Source of the DNA: Argyresthia goedartella
Taxonomy: Eukaryota > Arthropoda > Insecta > Lepidoptera > Argyresthiidae
Direction of reading: 5' to 3'
Assembly: GCA_949825045.1 (NCBI GenBank)
Contig: OX463812.1
Span: 4,076,661 to 4,140,660 of the forward strand
Length of the DNA stretch: 64,000 nt
This document shows, in pieces, positions 43,804 through 54,721 of this stretch. Every line of letters begins with the position of its first letter. Within the stretch, counting starts at the first letter, position 1. The translations under genes and the position numbers were made by a program. The notes beneath the pieces were generated by a model. It saw only the letters and a list, made by a program, of their open reading frames with translations. It did not search any database and was not told the DNA's origin.

Positions 43804-46767
43804 ATGTGTAGTAGAACATCACAGAATGCGATATCGGACGATATCGATAACATATCAGCCAGCCAATCTGCAATTCTATGTTCTCCTGAAGAATGCAATT
43901 CGATCATCGAGGGAACAGACTCTCAACTGAAATTACTGTCTCAAAATATAAGGAGTGTCTTTAGAAATATGTCAGATTTTCAAATTCTTTTGTCTAGACT
44001 AGAATTTCACTGTGATATCCTAGTTCTCTCTGAATGTTGGCTGTCTGAACACAAATCCATTCCTGCACTTGATGGTTTTAGGCACTACGGCTCGACTAAC
44101 TATCTCAACCAAAATAGCGGCGTAATGGTGTACGTGGCAGAAGGCTTGGATCATCAGATACAGGAACCAGTCTTTGAGGAGGGAAATTGTTTGTTAATAA
44201 AACTCGACAAAGACACTGTCATAGTCGCGATTTACCGGCCACCGCAGTTTAAAAATGTTCATAAATTTCTAAGCTCGCTTGAGCAAGTTATTCTAGGTTT
44301 AAAAACGTACAAACAAATTATCGTTGTAGGTGATATAAATATAAACATCATGGCAGATAATCATGATGAAAATAGTCTCCCCTACCTCGAACTAATAAGC
44401 GAACTTGGCTTACTCCCAGCTCATTTACTACCAACTAGGTTGAACAGCTGCCTGGATCACATTCTCCTTAGCTCAAACCATAGACCGGCATCAATCGCGG
44501 TGATGAATACTACAGTAACTGACCATTCCAGCGTTCTAGTATCCATAAGCAGCAGCCAGTCGTGCTCCAAAAACACTAGAAAAACCTATCCCAAAACTAA
44601 CCTGCCGTCTACTGTCGCTACCCTCGAATCCTACGACTACGCCCAGATTATGGTTGCTTCAGACCCCAATGCAGCTACAGAGCTACTAGTAAACACTATC
44701 ACGAAGGCAATAACTATAAATACTAAAATCCTGACTATTCCCAACCGCAAGAGAATCCTGAAACCATGGATTACTAACGGCATCCAAAAGTGTATAAAAA
44801 ATAGAGATAAATTACATGCAAAACTTAATAAATCACCAAAAAACCTTATTCTGAAAATTACATATACACGCTATAGAAATTATTGTAATGATTTACTTAG
44901 AAAGCTTAAAACTGAATATGAGCGAGCAGAGTTAGATAAAGCTAAATACAGTAAGAAACAAACATGGGAAGTTATTAAAAAACTAACTAATACACATAAC
45001 AAGAAATCTGAACCTACTGAACTACTAAATAATAACTTATATCCTAAAGAGTCTGCAAACTCAGTTAATAAATTTTTCGCGAGTATAGGTGAAAACCTAG
45101 CAAACTGCATCTTAAACCAGCAAAGTAATGCACACTTAGCTCAAATCCGTCTTCCTCCACAAACGAATAAGTCTCTGGTTATTCTCCCGGTAACAGAAGC
45201 AGAAATTACGCTAATCATTATGAACCTAAGAGATAACTGTGCAACTGGATGTGATGGAATCTCAGCTAAGTTACTAAAGATGTCTCGCAATATACTTGTT
45301 CCCCCTTTGACAAAGATTTTCAACTTGTGTATAGAAACTGGTATATTCCCCGACCTTTTTAAAGTCTCGATGATAACCCCGGTATATAAGTGTGGGGAGA
45401 AAAGTTGTGTCAACAACTATAGGCCCATATCTGTCTTGCCATCCCTATCCAAAATACTGGAAAGAGTTCTAAATAAGAGACTAATAAATTTCCTCGAAAA
45501 ACACGACTTGCTCTCCCCTAACCAATACGGATTCAGGGCAGGCAAATCGACTGATGATGCCGTAAACGCACTCGTGGACTACACTTCAGAAAAACTTGAT
45601 GAAAAACAAAAGTGTCTAGGGGTTTTTTTGGACCTCAAAAAAGCATTCGACACAGTTCATATTCCCACCCTCGTAAATAAGATGGAAAGACTAGGCATTA
45701 GAGGCCATCCGCTAGAAATATTTAAAGACTACCTCAATAATAGGAATCAGCGAGTCAAGATAGGTCATTTTGTTAGTGAATCTGAGACTGTCAAGTTTGG
45801 TATCCCACAAGGAAGCATACTAGGTCCCACCCTGTTCCTTATATATATTAATGACCTGTGCCAGCTGAATCTATTGAGAGCAAAGGTTTTTAGCTTTGCT
45901 GATGACACGGCAATAGTTTTTCATGAAAGCAGTTGGGAGAGAGTCTTTCAATGTGCGGAAACAGGAATGACAGTGATATCCACATGGCTGAAAGATAACT
46001 TGCTCACCCTGAATTTAGAAAAAACTAAATATCTCGCCTTTTCGATCATAAATAATAAGAACATTCCCAGCCACCTGACTTTACAAGTTCATATATGCCA
46101 AGACTACAACCAGGGACTTCCTTGTGACTGCCTCACTGTTTCACAAACAGACTCTATAAAATATCTTGGAGTCATAGTCGATGACCAATTACGATGGAAG
46201 AATCATATAGACATGATAACAACACGGGTCAGAAAACTTCTATGGGTTTTCAAGCGATTGCGTTCAGTGGCCGACTCCAAACTCCTAACGCAGGTATACT
46301 ACGCTATGTGCCAATCCATCCTAGGCTATTGTATTACGTCCTGGGGGGGATCTTGCAAGACTTACATGTTAAAACTGGAGCGTGCACAACGGTCCGTCCT
46401 AAGGGTGATGACCTGTAAACCCTATAGGTACCCGACCTTAGAACTATACCAGTCTTGCAGGGTGCTCACAGTCCGTCAACTCTACATCAAACGATCAGTT
46501 CTCCGACGCCACTCCACCACGCAGTTTGACACTATGCTGTTTGCAGATAAACGCAGGAAAGACATGGTTCACATCACAATTAAATCAAGAACATGCTTCT
46601 TTCAGACCCAGCACACTTTTATGGAAGATTTCTTATATAACCGCATTAATAAACAGCTACAAATTTACCCGATGACATACCATTCCTGTAAGAATACTTT
46701 GCAAAATTGGCTTCTCAAACTCACTTATGATGAGACAGAAAATGTATTAAAGGTCGGGCTAAAATAA
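43804..46767 (+). CDS. LINE C ORF2: endonuclease and reverse transcriptase
   Basis: 987 residues, full length for the class. APE endonuclease motifs in order: LSQNIRS, LSECWL (catalytic Glu), IYRPPQ, VVGDININ (near residue 176), SCLDHIL and VTDHSSVL (catalytic Asp-His). The RT domain has NNYRPISVLPSLSKILERV, QYGFRAGKSTDDAV, FLDLKKAFDTV, IPQGSILGP and SFADDTAIVF (catalytic Asp pair near residue 700). The C-terminus carries LERAQRSVLRVM and ends YDETENVLKVGLK. All catalytic residues are present, so activity is plausible. Similar C-termini identify LINE I and LINE B as relatives. Confidence 0.93.
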   Translation: MCSRTSQNAISDDIDNISASQSAILCSPEECNSIIEGTDSQLKLLSQNIRSVFRNMSDFQILLSRLEFHCDILVLSECWLSEHKSIPALDGFRHYGSTNYLNQNSGVMVYVAEGLDHQIQEPVFEEGNCLLIKLDKDTVIVAIYRPPQFKNVHKFLSSLEQVILGLKTYKQIIVVGDININIMADNHDENSLPYLELISELGLLPAHLLPTRLNSCLDHILLSSNHRPASIAVMNTTVTDHSSVLVSISSSQSCSKNTRKTYPKTNLPSTVATLESYDYAQIMVASDPNAATELLVNTITKAITINTKILTIPNRKRILKPWITNGIQKCIKNRDKLHAKLNKSPKNLILKITYTRYRNYCNDLLRKLKTEYERAELDKAKYSKKQTWEVIKKLTNTHNKKSEPTELLNNNLYPKESANSVNKFFASIGENLANCILNQQSNAHLAQIRLPPQTNKSLVILPVTEAEITLIIMNLRDNCATGCDGISAKLLKMSRNILVPPLTKIFNLCIETGIFPDLFKVSMITPVYKCGEKSCVNNYRPISVLPSLSKILERVLNKRLINFLEKHDLLSPNQYGFRAGKSTDDAVNALVDYTSEKLDEKQKCLGVFLDLKKAFDTVHIPTLVNKMERLGIRGHPLEIFKDYLNNRNQRVKIGHFVSESETVKFGIPQGSILGPTLFLIYINDLCQLNLLRAKVFSFADDTAIVFHESSWERVFQCAETGMTVISTWLKDNLLTLNLEKTKYLAFSIINNKNIPSHLTLQVHICQDYNQGLPCDCLTVSQTDSIKYLGVIVDDQLRWKNHIDMITTRVRKLLWVFKRLRSVADSKLLTQVYYAMCQSILGYCITSWGGSCKTYMLKLERAQRSVLRVMTCKPYRYPTLELYQSCRVLTVRQLYIKRSVLRRHSTTQFDTMLFADKRRKDMVHITIKSRTCFFQTQHTFMEDFLYNRINKQLQIYPMTYHSCKNTLQNWLLKLTYDETENVLKVGLK

Positions 46768-47317
46768 TATTATCTACCTAATTACACAATCGCTTAATAC
46801 GCAAATTCACACACATTTACGTATATTTATATATATAACTCATATCGATTTATCTGTAAACTATTGTACACTAAATTATCTATGCTAACACCACACACCC
46901 ACACTCATGCACATATACACACACACATGCACACTAACACATACACTACACTATCACATTACATACAATTAATCATTCTAATTTATATTTTTCATATTTC
47001 TCTAGCATGTTAGAGAAATTAATAAATCCAAAATCAACCAATTAATTTAGCATAATAACTTTACTCGGATATCACAAGCATTATTGTATCACATAACCAG
47101 TTACCGTTCACAATGAGTTCATGTTGTATTTGTAATTAATTTATAGTGAGTTGGTGAGTTGGTACCTGAAATACAGGACTACCTAGTTCGGGGCCAGCAA
47201 ACCACTGTACCTATTAGCTAAACAAATTTATCAGTAATTGTAATATTATATATTAAGCTCAATTTTGTAAAAACATAAATAAATAAAGTTCAAAGTTCAA
47301 AAAAGTTCAAAGTTCAT
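46768..47317 (+). other. LINE C 3' UTR and tail
   Basis: A CA-rich segment (46890-46955), AATAAATAAATAAAG near 47275, then repeated AAAGTTC. The tail repeat is the expected end for template recognition by the RT. Confidence 0.75.
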
Positions 47318-47475
47318 CACCATATCTGAAAACCCTATATCCTCCTGAGTCCCAGGGTAGGTATTTTTGAAATTTCTTCTTGAAGCTTTGAGTATAGCAT
47401 TTTGGCATAGTGCAAAAGCAAGCTAAAATACGGAAAAAAAACCTGTTTGTGGAAATCTCATTTTTCTCAATGTAC

Positions 47476-47803
47476 TGTTAGAAAGAATGAAACGATAAAC
47501 ATTTGATTATAATCACGGAAAACACTTTATTCGGTAGGTAGGAAACAAAAGAGAACTCCGCTCAACAACCAAAACAATTTGAATGAATGACAGTTGTCTG
47601 CGCTAGTGAGGGGGCGCGTGTGTCGATCGCATAGTGCTGTACCGCGCTCGTTTGGGATCGATTATCTTCTTATCAGTTCGGCCGTCCTGTTCTCTCCTTT
47701 GCCCTCGAAGGATAACGTTGTAGCGCCGTCGACACGCCGTCGTCAGTGCTGCCACGAAGACTCGATGCAGCAACCAGCAGCAATTGGCCCCGTAGGCTTA
47801 ACA
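47476..47803 (-). repeat. Gypsy E 3' LTR
   Basis: 328 bp. On the plus strand it begins TGTTAGAAAG and ends CTTAACA. AATAAA is read on the minus strand near 47535. Bases 47479-47694 match 57445-57653 with a few differences. Confidence 0.75.
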
Positions 47804-48258
47804 GGCCCAAAGGCATACAATAGCTCTGTAGGCAAAACATAGCCCCTTAGGCAAAACATAGCCCCGTAGGCAAAACATAGCCCCGTAGGCAAAACATAGC
47901 CCAGTAGGCAAAACATAGCCCCGTAGGCAAAATATAGCCCCGTAGGCAAAACATAGCCCCGTAGGCAAAACAAAGCCTCGTAGGCAAAACATAGCCCCGT
48001 AGGCAAAACATAGCCCCGTAGGCAACGTATAGCCCCACAGGAAACGTATAGCCCCGAAGGCAAGATATAGCCTCACAGGCATGATATAGCCCCGAAGGCA
48101 CGATATAGCCCCACGGGCATGGTATAGCCCCGAAGGCAAGATATAGCCCCACAGGCATGATATAGCCCCGAAGGCAAGATATAGCCCCACGGGCATGGTA
48201 TAGCCCCGAAGGCAAGATATAGCCCCACGGGCATGGTATAGCCCCGAAGGCATGGTAT
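47804..48258 (-). repeat. 19-bp tandem array, about 23 copies, in gypsy E 3' UTR
   Basis: Units of the form GCCCCGTAGGCAAAACATA repeat in register. From about 48027 two variants alternate, GCCCCGAAGGCAAGATATA and GCCCCACGGGCATGGTATA, making a 38-bp higher-order unit. Long Cys/Gly/Tyr-rich minus-strand frames over it are repeat artefacts. Confidence 0.93.
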
Positions 48259-48398
48259 AATTAATAATCAGAATCATAGCATCTTAGGCTTCAGGTTAGC
48301 CCCTTAGGCCTACGTAACATAACAATTATTATAATTTGAAACAGTTAGGTACATGAAAATAACAAACGACCCATAGGCAGTATCCACAACAATTGTTG

Positions 48399-48800
48399 TC
48401 ATTCCAGAGGGGTCACAATATCATACTCTACCTCGTCCTCTGATGAACTATCTAGTCTAGCTCTCCAGAGTTTAATTTTATCACGTGCAACCACGCTTTT
48501 ATACGCTCTCTTGCCCGTTGCGGCTGAGCTGACTTTATACCGGTCGTTTGGCAAAACAGCGGTAATTTTGTAAGGCCCTGCATATTTAAGAACCAAGTTC
48601 CCACTCGTCAATCCAGGCCGTAAAATTTTACGCTCTACCATGACCAATTTACCCAAAGATATAGGCTCCATCACTCGCCGGCCTTTGTCAAACCGTGCCT
48701 TCATAGAGGCCACATTTAGTTCGACGTTTTCAGCTGCATCTCTCCTAAGCTGTTCCGAATCAGGTGTGTGCCGTGCACCTTGTAGATCACCAGCTAATCG
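48399..48800 (-). pseudogene. Gypsy E integrase C-terminus
   Basis: Minus frame with RLAGDLQGARHTPD, then KARFDKGRR, then GPYKITAVLPNDRYKV, ending TPLE at 48399. This is the post-catalytic SH3-like part of Ty3/gypsy integrases. Upstream it is cut by LINE D and continues at 51505. Confidence 0.8.
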
Positions 48801-51504
48801 AGGTCCCAAAAAAATCAAGAAAATCAAAATCAAAAATTGTTTATTTCATAACAAAAACATGTTTGCACAGACGTGGGATCTCCTTTTAAGTATTGCAATA
48901 CCTGTATCAGGAGATACCTACCTTCCACAATGAACATTTAAGAAATAAACACATTTATGTATTTGTTTAAAAAATTTCTAGTGTGTTAACTAAGTGTCAT
49001 TTGCACAGATAATTTGTGATTAGTGCGCTAAGCGATTATTGCATTGTTATTATTGTTATTATACAACTGCTAAATAGCATCATAATTTTGGTGCAAATGG
49101 ACCTAAGTAACAATAATGAAAAGTTGTCTTACTGTTGATAGCAACAGTAAGACAACCTCTCACCACCATCACTACAGAAACTTATATTTAATATTAAATT
49201 TAATCAAAGTATTAACATAAGTAATTAATACTTAGGAAGTTAATTCTAAAATACTGCAATTATATAAGTTACATATTTATGTATTCATATGCTTGTTTAT
49301 ACAATATAGGCTATTATGATACAGTTTTAAACAATACATTGTTAAGTGGAACGTTTGAACAAAGATTCAACCTCATCATAGTCCAGACTTGTAAGCCATT
49401 TTATAAGCGATTGTTTAACATCTCTAGTAGTGAGTTTGTAAATACTTAATATTTTATTTATTTTATTGTAAAGAAAACTTGCTTGTATTTAATACTGTCT
49501 TTGGGCAAAATTCGATTTGTACTGAGTAATATCAGAGACTGTGTAATTGTCGGTGTTTTTTAATAATTGTATTAAGAATGTAGATTTTCCTGATAGAAAG
49601 TAAGTTGGATTTAAGATAGAGTTGAGCGGTGGGAAATCTATAAGGTAGGAGGAAGTACATAACCTTTATGAGGGATCGTTGAGATCTTTCAAGTTCTAAG
49701 AATCTCGTTTTAGTTGCTCCACCCCATATCGGGATGCAGTAAGAAATAATGGATTGAACCAGTGCAGTGTATATTTGATTTAGTAGTGACCCCAGTGTAA
49801 CATGCCTTAGCTTTTTAAAAATCCACATCATCTTTCTAATCCTGTTAGTTACCAGTTCAATATGATAAAACCAAGACAACCTTTCGTCCAGCATAATACC
49901 CAAATATTTTACTTTAGGAAGCTTATCCAACACCAGGCAGTCACACATGTCAGACGGTTGGTTACAGCTGTGTATTTTAATTTTGAAGTTAGATTTGTGT
50001 TGGGTTCGTTTGTTCATAGTAAAGCACATATAATTAGTTTTAGACGTGTTGAGGGATATAACATGTTATTTTTAGCCAACAGTTAATTCTTGTTAGTCCT
50101 TTCTCAGTCAGCTCCTTGGTCTCTTCCCAAGATTGACCATGGAAGACGATTGCAGTGTCATCTACGTAGGAAAATATTTGAGCATTACTAAGCTTAAGGG
50201 AATACATGTCATTAATATAGATCAAAAAGAGTGTAGGCCCAAGGACACTCCCTTGGGGAACTCCATATGTAATGTCAGACTCCTCACTAATATGTGATTC
50301 TATTTTAACTTGTTGCTTACGTTCACTGAGATAGTCTATAAAAAGAGCTAGCGGGTAACCTCTAATACCAATACTTTCTAGCTTGTTTATAAGGGTAGGA
50401 ATATAAACAGTATCGAAGGCTTTCTTCAGATCAAGGAACACCGTTAAGCATTTAAGTTTGTTGTCTACACGTTCAGTTATTAAGGAACTGAGATCTGAGA
50501 CTGCGTCTTCAGTAGATCTTGCCTGTCTAAATCCATATTGCGAGGGAGATAAAATATTGTTTTTATCTAAGTAGTTAGTTAATTTTAAGTTAATTAATAA
50601 AATAGAAGTCTGTTATTTAATAGTTTTTCTAATATTTTGGATATCGAAAGAAGAACAGAAATAGGTCTAAAATTATTAATGTCTTCTTTGTTACCATTTT
50701 TGTACACTGGTGTTATAATAGCTTATTTTAGACGCGACGGGAAGATGCCTAGTTGAAAACATATGTTGGCGAAGTGACAGATTACAGGAATTAGAAGAAA
50801 CTTAGAAAGTTTTAGAAAACTTGGTGATATATTGTCGAGACCGGGAGAACTACCTGATTTCAGATTTGAAATGATTCTATTGACCTCTTGTGGGTCAGTG
50901 TCAAGAAGAACAAAGGATGAGGGTTGTGACATGACAGATCTTCCTGTTTCACTTTGGATTTTATTACTATATGATTTGTCGGATGTGATTTCCTGGGCAA
51001 GTTTTTTTTCAATGTTGGCAAAAAATGTATTTACGTAGTTTACTGAGTCTTTCGGGGTTCATTTGAGATTTAGGAGACTAGAGTTTTTAGATTTGGTATT
51101 ATTAAGGTTTGTAATCGCTTTTATGGTTTGCCAAAGAGTTTTAGGGTTTTTTGTTGAGCTAGCTAGTAATTCTTTTTCGTATTGACGTTTCAGTTTCTTT
51201 ATTAGGTTATTGCAGTAGTTGCGGTATCTTTTATACGTTATTCTAAGAATTTCATTATGGGGATCTAAACGTAGAGATTTCTGAAGTTTGTTTCTATTAT
51301 TTATGCAGCGTAATATACCACTGCTTATCCATGGTTTTATTGTTCTTTTGTTTCTAGGAATTCGGACTATTGTGCTGTTTTTCTTCTAAAGAATCAGTTA
51401 TTTTATGTATTAATAAGTCTAGTATTATGTTAGGCTTATTTAAAGTAAGTAGTAGTCCTAGATTTTTTTGTTCTAAACTTTTTAAGGCATTATTGTAATT
51501 TATA
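48801..51504 (-). pseudogene. LINE D inserted in gypsy E integrase
   Basis: Minus-strand RT in pieces: 50723-50932 (ISNLKSGSSPGLDNISPSFLK), 50040-50441 (FLDLKKAFDTVYIP, PQGSVLGP, SYVDDTAIVF), 49532-50029 (KVKYLGIMLDERLSW, CIPIWGG, LERSQRSL). The linker at 51040-51400 is full of stops. The 3' tail, read on the minus strand, is (TTTTGAT)n near 48808-48835. 5' truncated, related to LINE C. Confidence 0.8.
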
Positions 51505-53255
51505 TTAATACAGACTACAGAGTAACTCAAGGGGGGACTTTCCTGTGTCCTGACTCACTGTGGAGTTAATAACCAACTGCACCTTAGGCAAATAAGTATC
51601 CCATCCCTTACTCTCTTCGCCCAGCTGTGCAGACAAAGAGCTCAAGATTGTACGGCTTAGCCTCTCGACTTGGCCATTAGCTCTTGGAGATGCCACAGCG
51701 TTTAACACATGCTTTATTCCAAGCTCGCAAACTCTCGGCACGTAAGCGCTGTGCCTCTATCACTCACAATCCTTGTTGGAGTCCCAAAGAGTTGACTGAA
51801 TATGTTTAGTGCTGTAATTGTACCTCTAGCTTTGGCACTCATAACAGCCTCTAGCCATACAAATTTAGTAAATCCGTCAATTATGGCAAATATGTAAGTT
51901 TTACCACCACTCTTACGAAACGGCCCCAGGTGATCTACGTGAAGAGTGTGGAATGGACTGGGGTCGATAGGAATTAGATGCAGTAACCCTGGCTGCTTCC
52001 CGGTAGTCTTCTTAGTAAACTGGCACCCTATACAACTGGCGACATAGTTCTCCACAATTTTCCGCATCTTGGGTAACCAATATTTGGCTTGGATCGCTTC
52101 TAGGCATTTTGCTGCTCCCAAATGGCCACTTTTATCATGATAAGTATTACATATGTGCCACCTTGCACTTTTGGGTAAAACAGGCCTATGTCCACCTTCC
52201 ACAACCATGACACAGTAACCCATTGACAATTTTGTAGTCCTTAGCAAGGCCATTATATTATTGGCTTTGAGCTCCAGATCAAGGCTTTTGAGAATTGACT
52301 GAATTTCTTCCTCGCCATCTTGAAGAGCATCGATAAAATCTTTCTCTTTAATGTGACGCACTGTGACTGGGTTACAGCTGAGTGCGTCTACGTGTGACAT
52401 CGACGTTCCTGGTCTTTGTTCCACATCGAAGTCGTACTCCTGAAGATCAAACCACCACCGTGCTATACGAGGCGACAAATCCCTCTTTGACCATGCTAGA
52501 CGCAACGCGGCGCAGTCCGTCACAATATAGAATTTCATCCCTGAGATATAAATTCTAAACTTCTGGACGCTAAAAACTACTGCCAGCGCCTCAAACTCAA
52601 AGCTGTGATACTTAGCCTCAGCTTCTGTTGTCTGCCTGCTCGCATATGCAACAGCTTTCCATTCGCCGTTTTCCCAACACTGCAAAAGAAGTCCACCAAG
52701 GCCTACTTTAGAAGCATTGGTGTGGATCTGTGTTTCACGAGATAGATCGTATAGCAAGTACTGGGTCAGATGTAAGAGCACTTTTCAAAGTCTCCATAGC
52801 GTTGTGTTGTTCAGCTCCCCAACACCAAGCTGTAGTCTTTTTCGTCAAGAGTGTAAGTGGTCTTGCTATTGTGGCAAACCCCTTTATAAACCTGCGAAAG
52901 TATGAAGGAAGCCCCAAGAACTTTCTGACTTCGTGTACATTTCCAGGTGGTTTGAAGTCAGCAACTGCAGTCAGCTTGTTAGAAGAAGGTCTTACTTCTC
53001 CACTTGTAACTTCTTGTCCCAAATATTCCACAGTCGTGGTCAGAAACGAACACTGATTTATTTACCAATCTATCCAGGAGATCCTGTATCAGAGGCAAGG
53101 AATATCTTTCTTTCTCTGTTACTTTATTAAGTGCCCGGTAGTCGACACACAACCAGAATCCACCATCTTTCTTTTTAACTAACAGGATCGGACTGGCATA
53201 TGATGACGTTGACTCCTCTATTATTCCAGCTTCAAGTAACTCAGCTATAATTTGT
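51505..53255 (-). pseudogene. Gypsy E RT (core deleted), RNase H, integrase
   Basis: From right: RT start [22 protein letters not shown] and [14 protein letters not shown], then an abrupt join to VEYLGQEV and HEVRKFLGL, so the segment with the YxDD motif is missing. RNase H follows with IHTNASKVGLGG (usual Asp is Asn) and ALSCNP. Integrase has HDKSGHLGAAKC, CIGC, DHLGPF, SDRGTALTC and SPRANGQVERL (Glu). Frameshifts near 52745 and 51735. Ends in LINE D. Confidence 0.85.
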
Positions 53256-53647
53256 TATTATTAATATCATTTAATAATTGTAGCTAATATCCCGGTGACT
53301 ATTCTGTAAAGTGTAATGTAAAGATGTGCAAATAATACAATCCGAAGAGTATTTATGATAAAAAAAGATATATGATTTACTACACTCATCTGTTTAATAA
53401 TGTTACTTTTAGTATTACAATTTCAAACAAAGAAGTACAAATAATATGTTATAAGATATCAAAATACATAAAATACAATACCTGTATAGTGTAAAGCTCC
53501 CTCCCTATTAACGTATTTTGCAATTTAGTTCTTATCCTAAATTAGCCTCAGATGTAAAGTGGTGCTACTCGGAAATCTCAAATTTTAAAAAGTGATGTTA
53601 TTTTAATTTTATTTATGCTAATATTTATAACACGTACATTGCTAATG
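53256..53647. other. A+T-rich, probably 3' UTR of an inserted gypsy piece
   Basis: No frame. It joins the RT start of gypsy E to the foreign integrase end at 53648, so it is probably that element's downstream part. Confidence 0.35.
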
Positions 53648-54100
53648 TTACGCAACGAGTATCATATTAATTACATTATTACACCAGTAAAAAATATGCC
53701 TAGTAAAATATTCATGTTTATTTACACTAGTAGTTGGGGAAGCATCTTCAAACTGCACCAAGTCCTTTATGTGGAACTTGCCTAGATTTTTACCATCGAG
53801 GGATTTTAGAGAGTATACCAAAGGTAAGTACTTAGCATGAATTACGCATTTTTCAAATTGACCTACCTGCAATTGTTTAGGCTTTTTCCTCAGGTTAAAG
53901 TACTTCGAATTATGATTTTTCAAATGGGCACGTACATTTTGAAATACCATACCAAATTCCTTAAGTGAAACTGAAAATGTTTGGGGGTCAGCCACCTTGA
54001 CCGTTTGGGGATCTAACAGCTCATTATTGTTATATACTCCTTCATCAATTATCATCTCTATACCATTGACCAAAAAGTACGGGGATGTCTTTGTTCCCTC
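53648..54100 (-). pseudogene. Integrase C-terminal piece of a different gypsy element
   Basis: Minus frame with NVRAHLKNHNSKYFNLRKKP, then QVGQFEKCVIHA, matching the region after catalytic Glu in another Ty3/gypsy lineage (NSKYYNLR-type). Gypsy E already has its own, different integrase end at 48399, so two elements contribute here. Confidence 0.6.
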
Positions 54101-54206
54101 GTGAACCAGAAAGATGAAGGCGCATTAAATCTCAGGAATGTTCTAGTCCCATTTTCTGTAGTAATTTGTTTGCAGTAAATGGAACTGCTGTAATTGATTT
54201 TGATTT

Positions 54207-54584
54207 CTACTCTTCCCAGCTGAAAGCATAGTAATCTTGACGTTCATGCCAGCTTTTAGCATAGCCACCCAACTTAGCTGTGTAGTTGCAAATTAATGTG
54301 CGTTCATCCCAACCATGCATGCTAGCCACACCCTCCAAATTACGGACAATGTACGGACAAAGATGTTTGTGGATCAAACTCAGGTATAAAGTCGTTACGA
54401 CCCACATAGCGCACCATTGGCTGTCGCGGTGGAGCAATATCACTTCACGTATCAACCCTTCCAATGCTTCAATTCGACTAGCCTTCCTCTTTAGCTGCTT
54501 ATTGTGTCCTTTACTCTTAGAATGATTGTCACTTGAACTCTAAGAGGAACTACTAGACCTATGACGTTTCCTATGCCGACCCAT
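54207..54584 (-). pseudogene. Gypsy gag N-terminal piece
   Basis: ATG at 54584 starts MGRHRKRHRSSSSS, then TAG at 54540-54542, then in the same frame KRKASRIEALEGLI and HGWDERTLICNYTAKLGGYAKSW, typical of Ty3/gypsy gag. It stops at 54207 near the foreign integrase end, so the middle of the element was lost. Confidence 0.65.
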
Positions 54585-54721
54585 TTTTATAATGAAATAA
54601 AGTTACAACCAGATTGCAGTCTTTTGAAAGTAATGGAGCAAGAAAACAGTCTATTATGTATGGAACAATCTCACCAAGTAATCAGGAACAGCCACAAGCC
54701 CGATCTTTCACGGAAAAAGTC

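Larger units (their letters stand above)
42485..47317 (+). mobile_element. LINE C: structurally intact non-LTR retrotransposon
   Basis: Two long uninterrupted frames (286 and 987 codons), a GC-rich 5' leader with repeated CTACGCCG-like words, a CA-rich 3' UTR and a tail of (AAAGTTC)n at about 47284-47316 after AATAAA. Domain order is ORF1 RNA-binding protein, then APE endonuclease and RT, as in the CR1/Jockey group. The 5' boundary is approximate, and I could not find a target duplication. Confidence 0.85.

Noticed and set aside
47804..48258. CRISPR-like array
   Set aside because: Units are contiguous with no unique spacers, and the context is a eukaryotic retrotransposon.
47743..48277. Three long minus-strand frames rich in Cys, Gly, Leu and Tyr (up to 159 codons)
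   Set aside because: They are the same 19-bp array read in all three phases; unit length is not a multiple of three and no start or domain is conserved.
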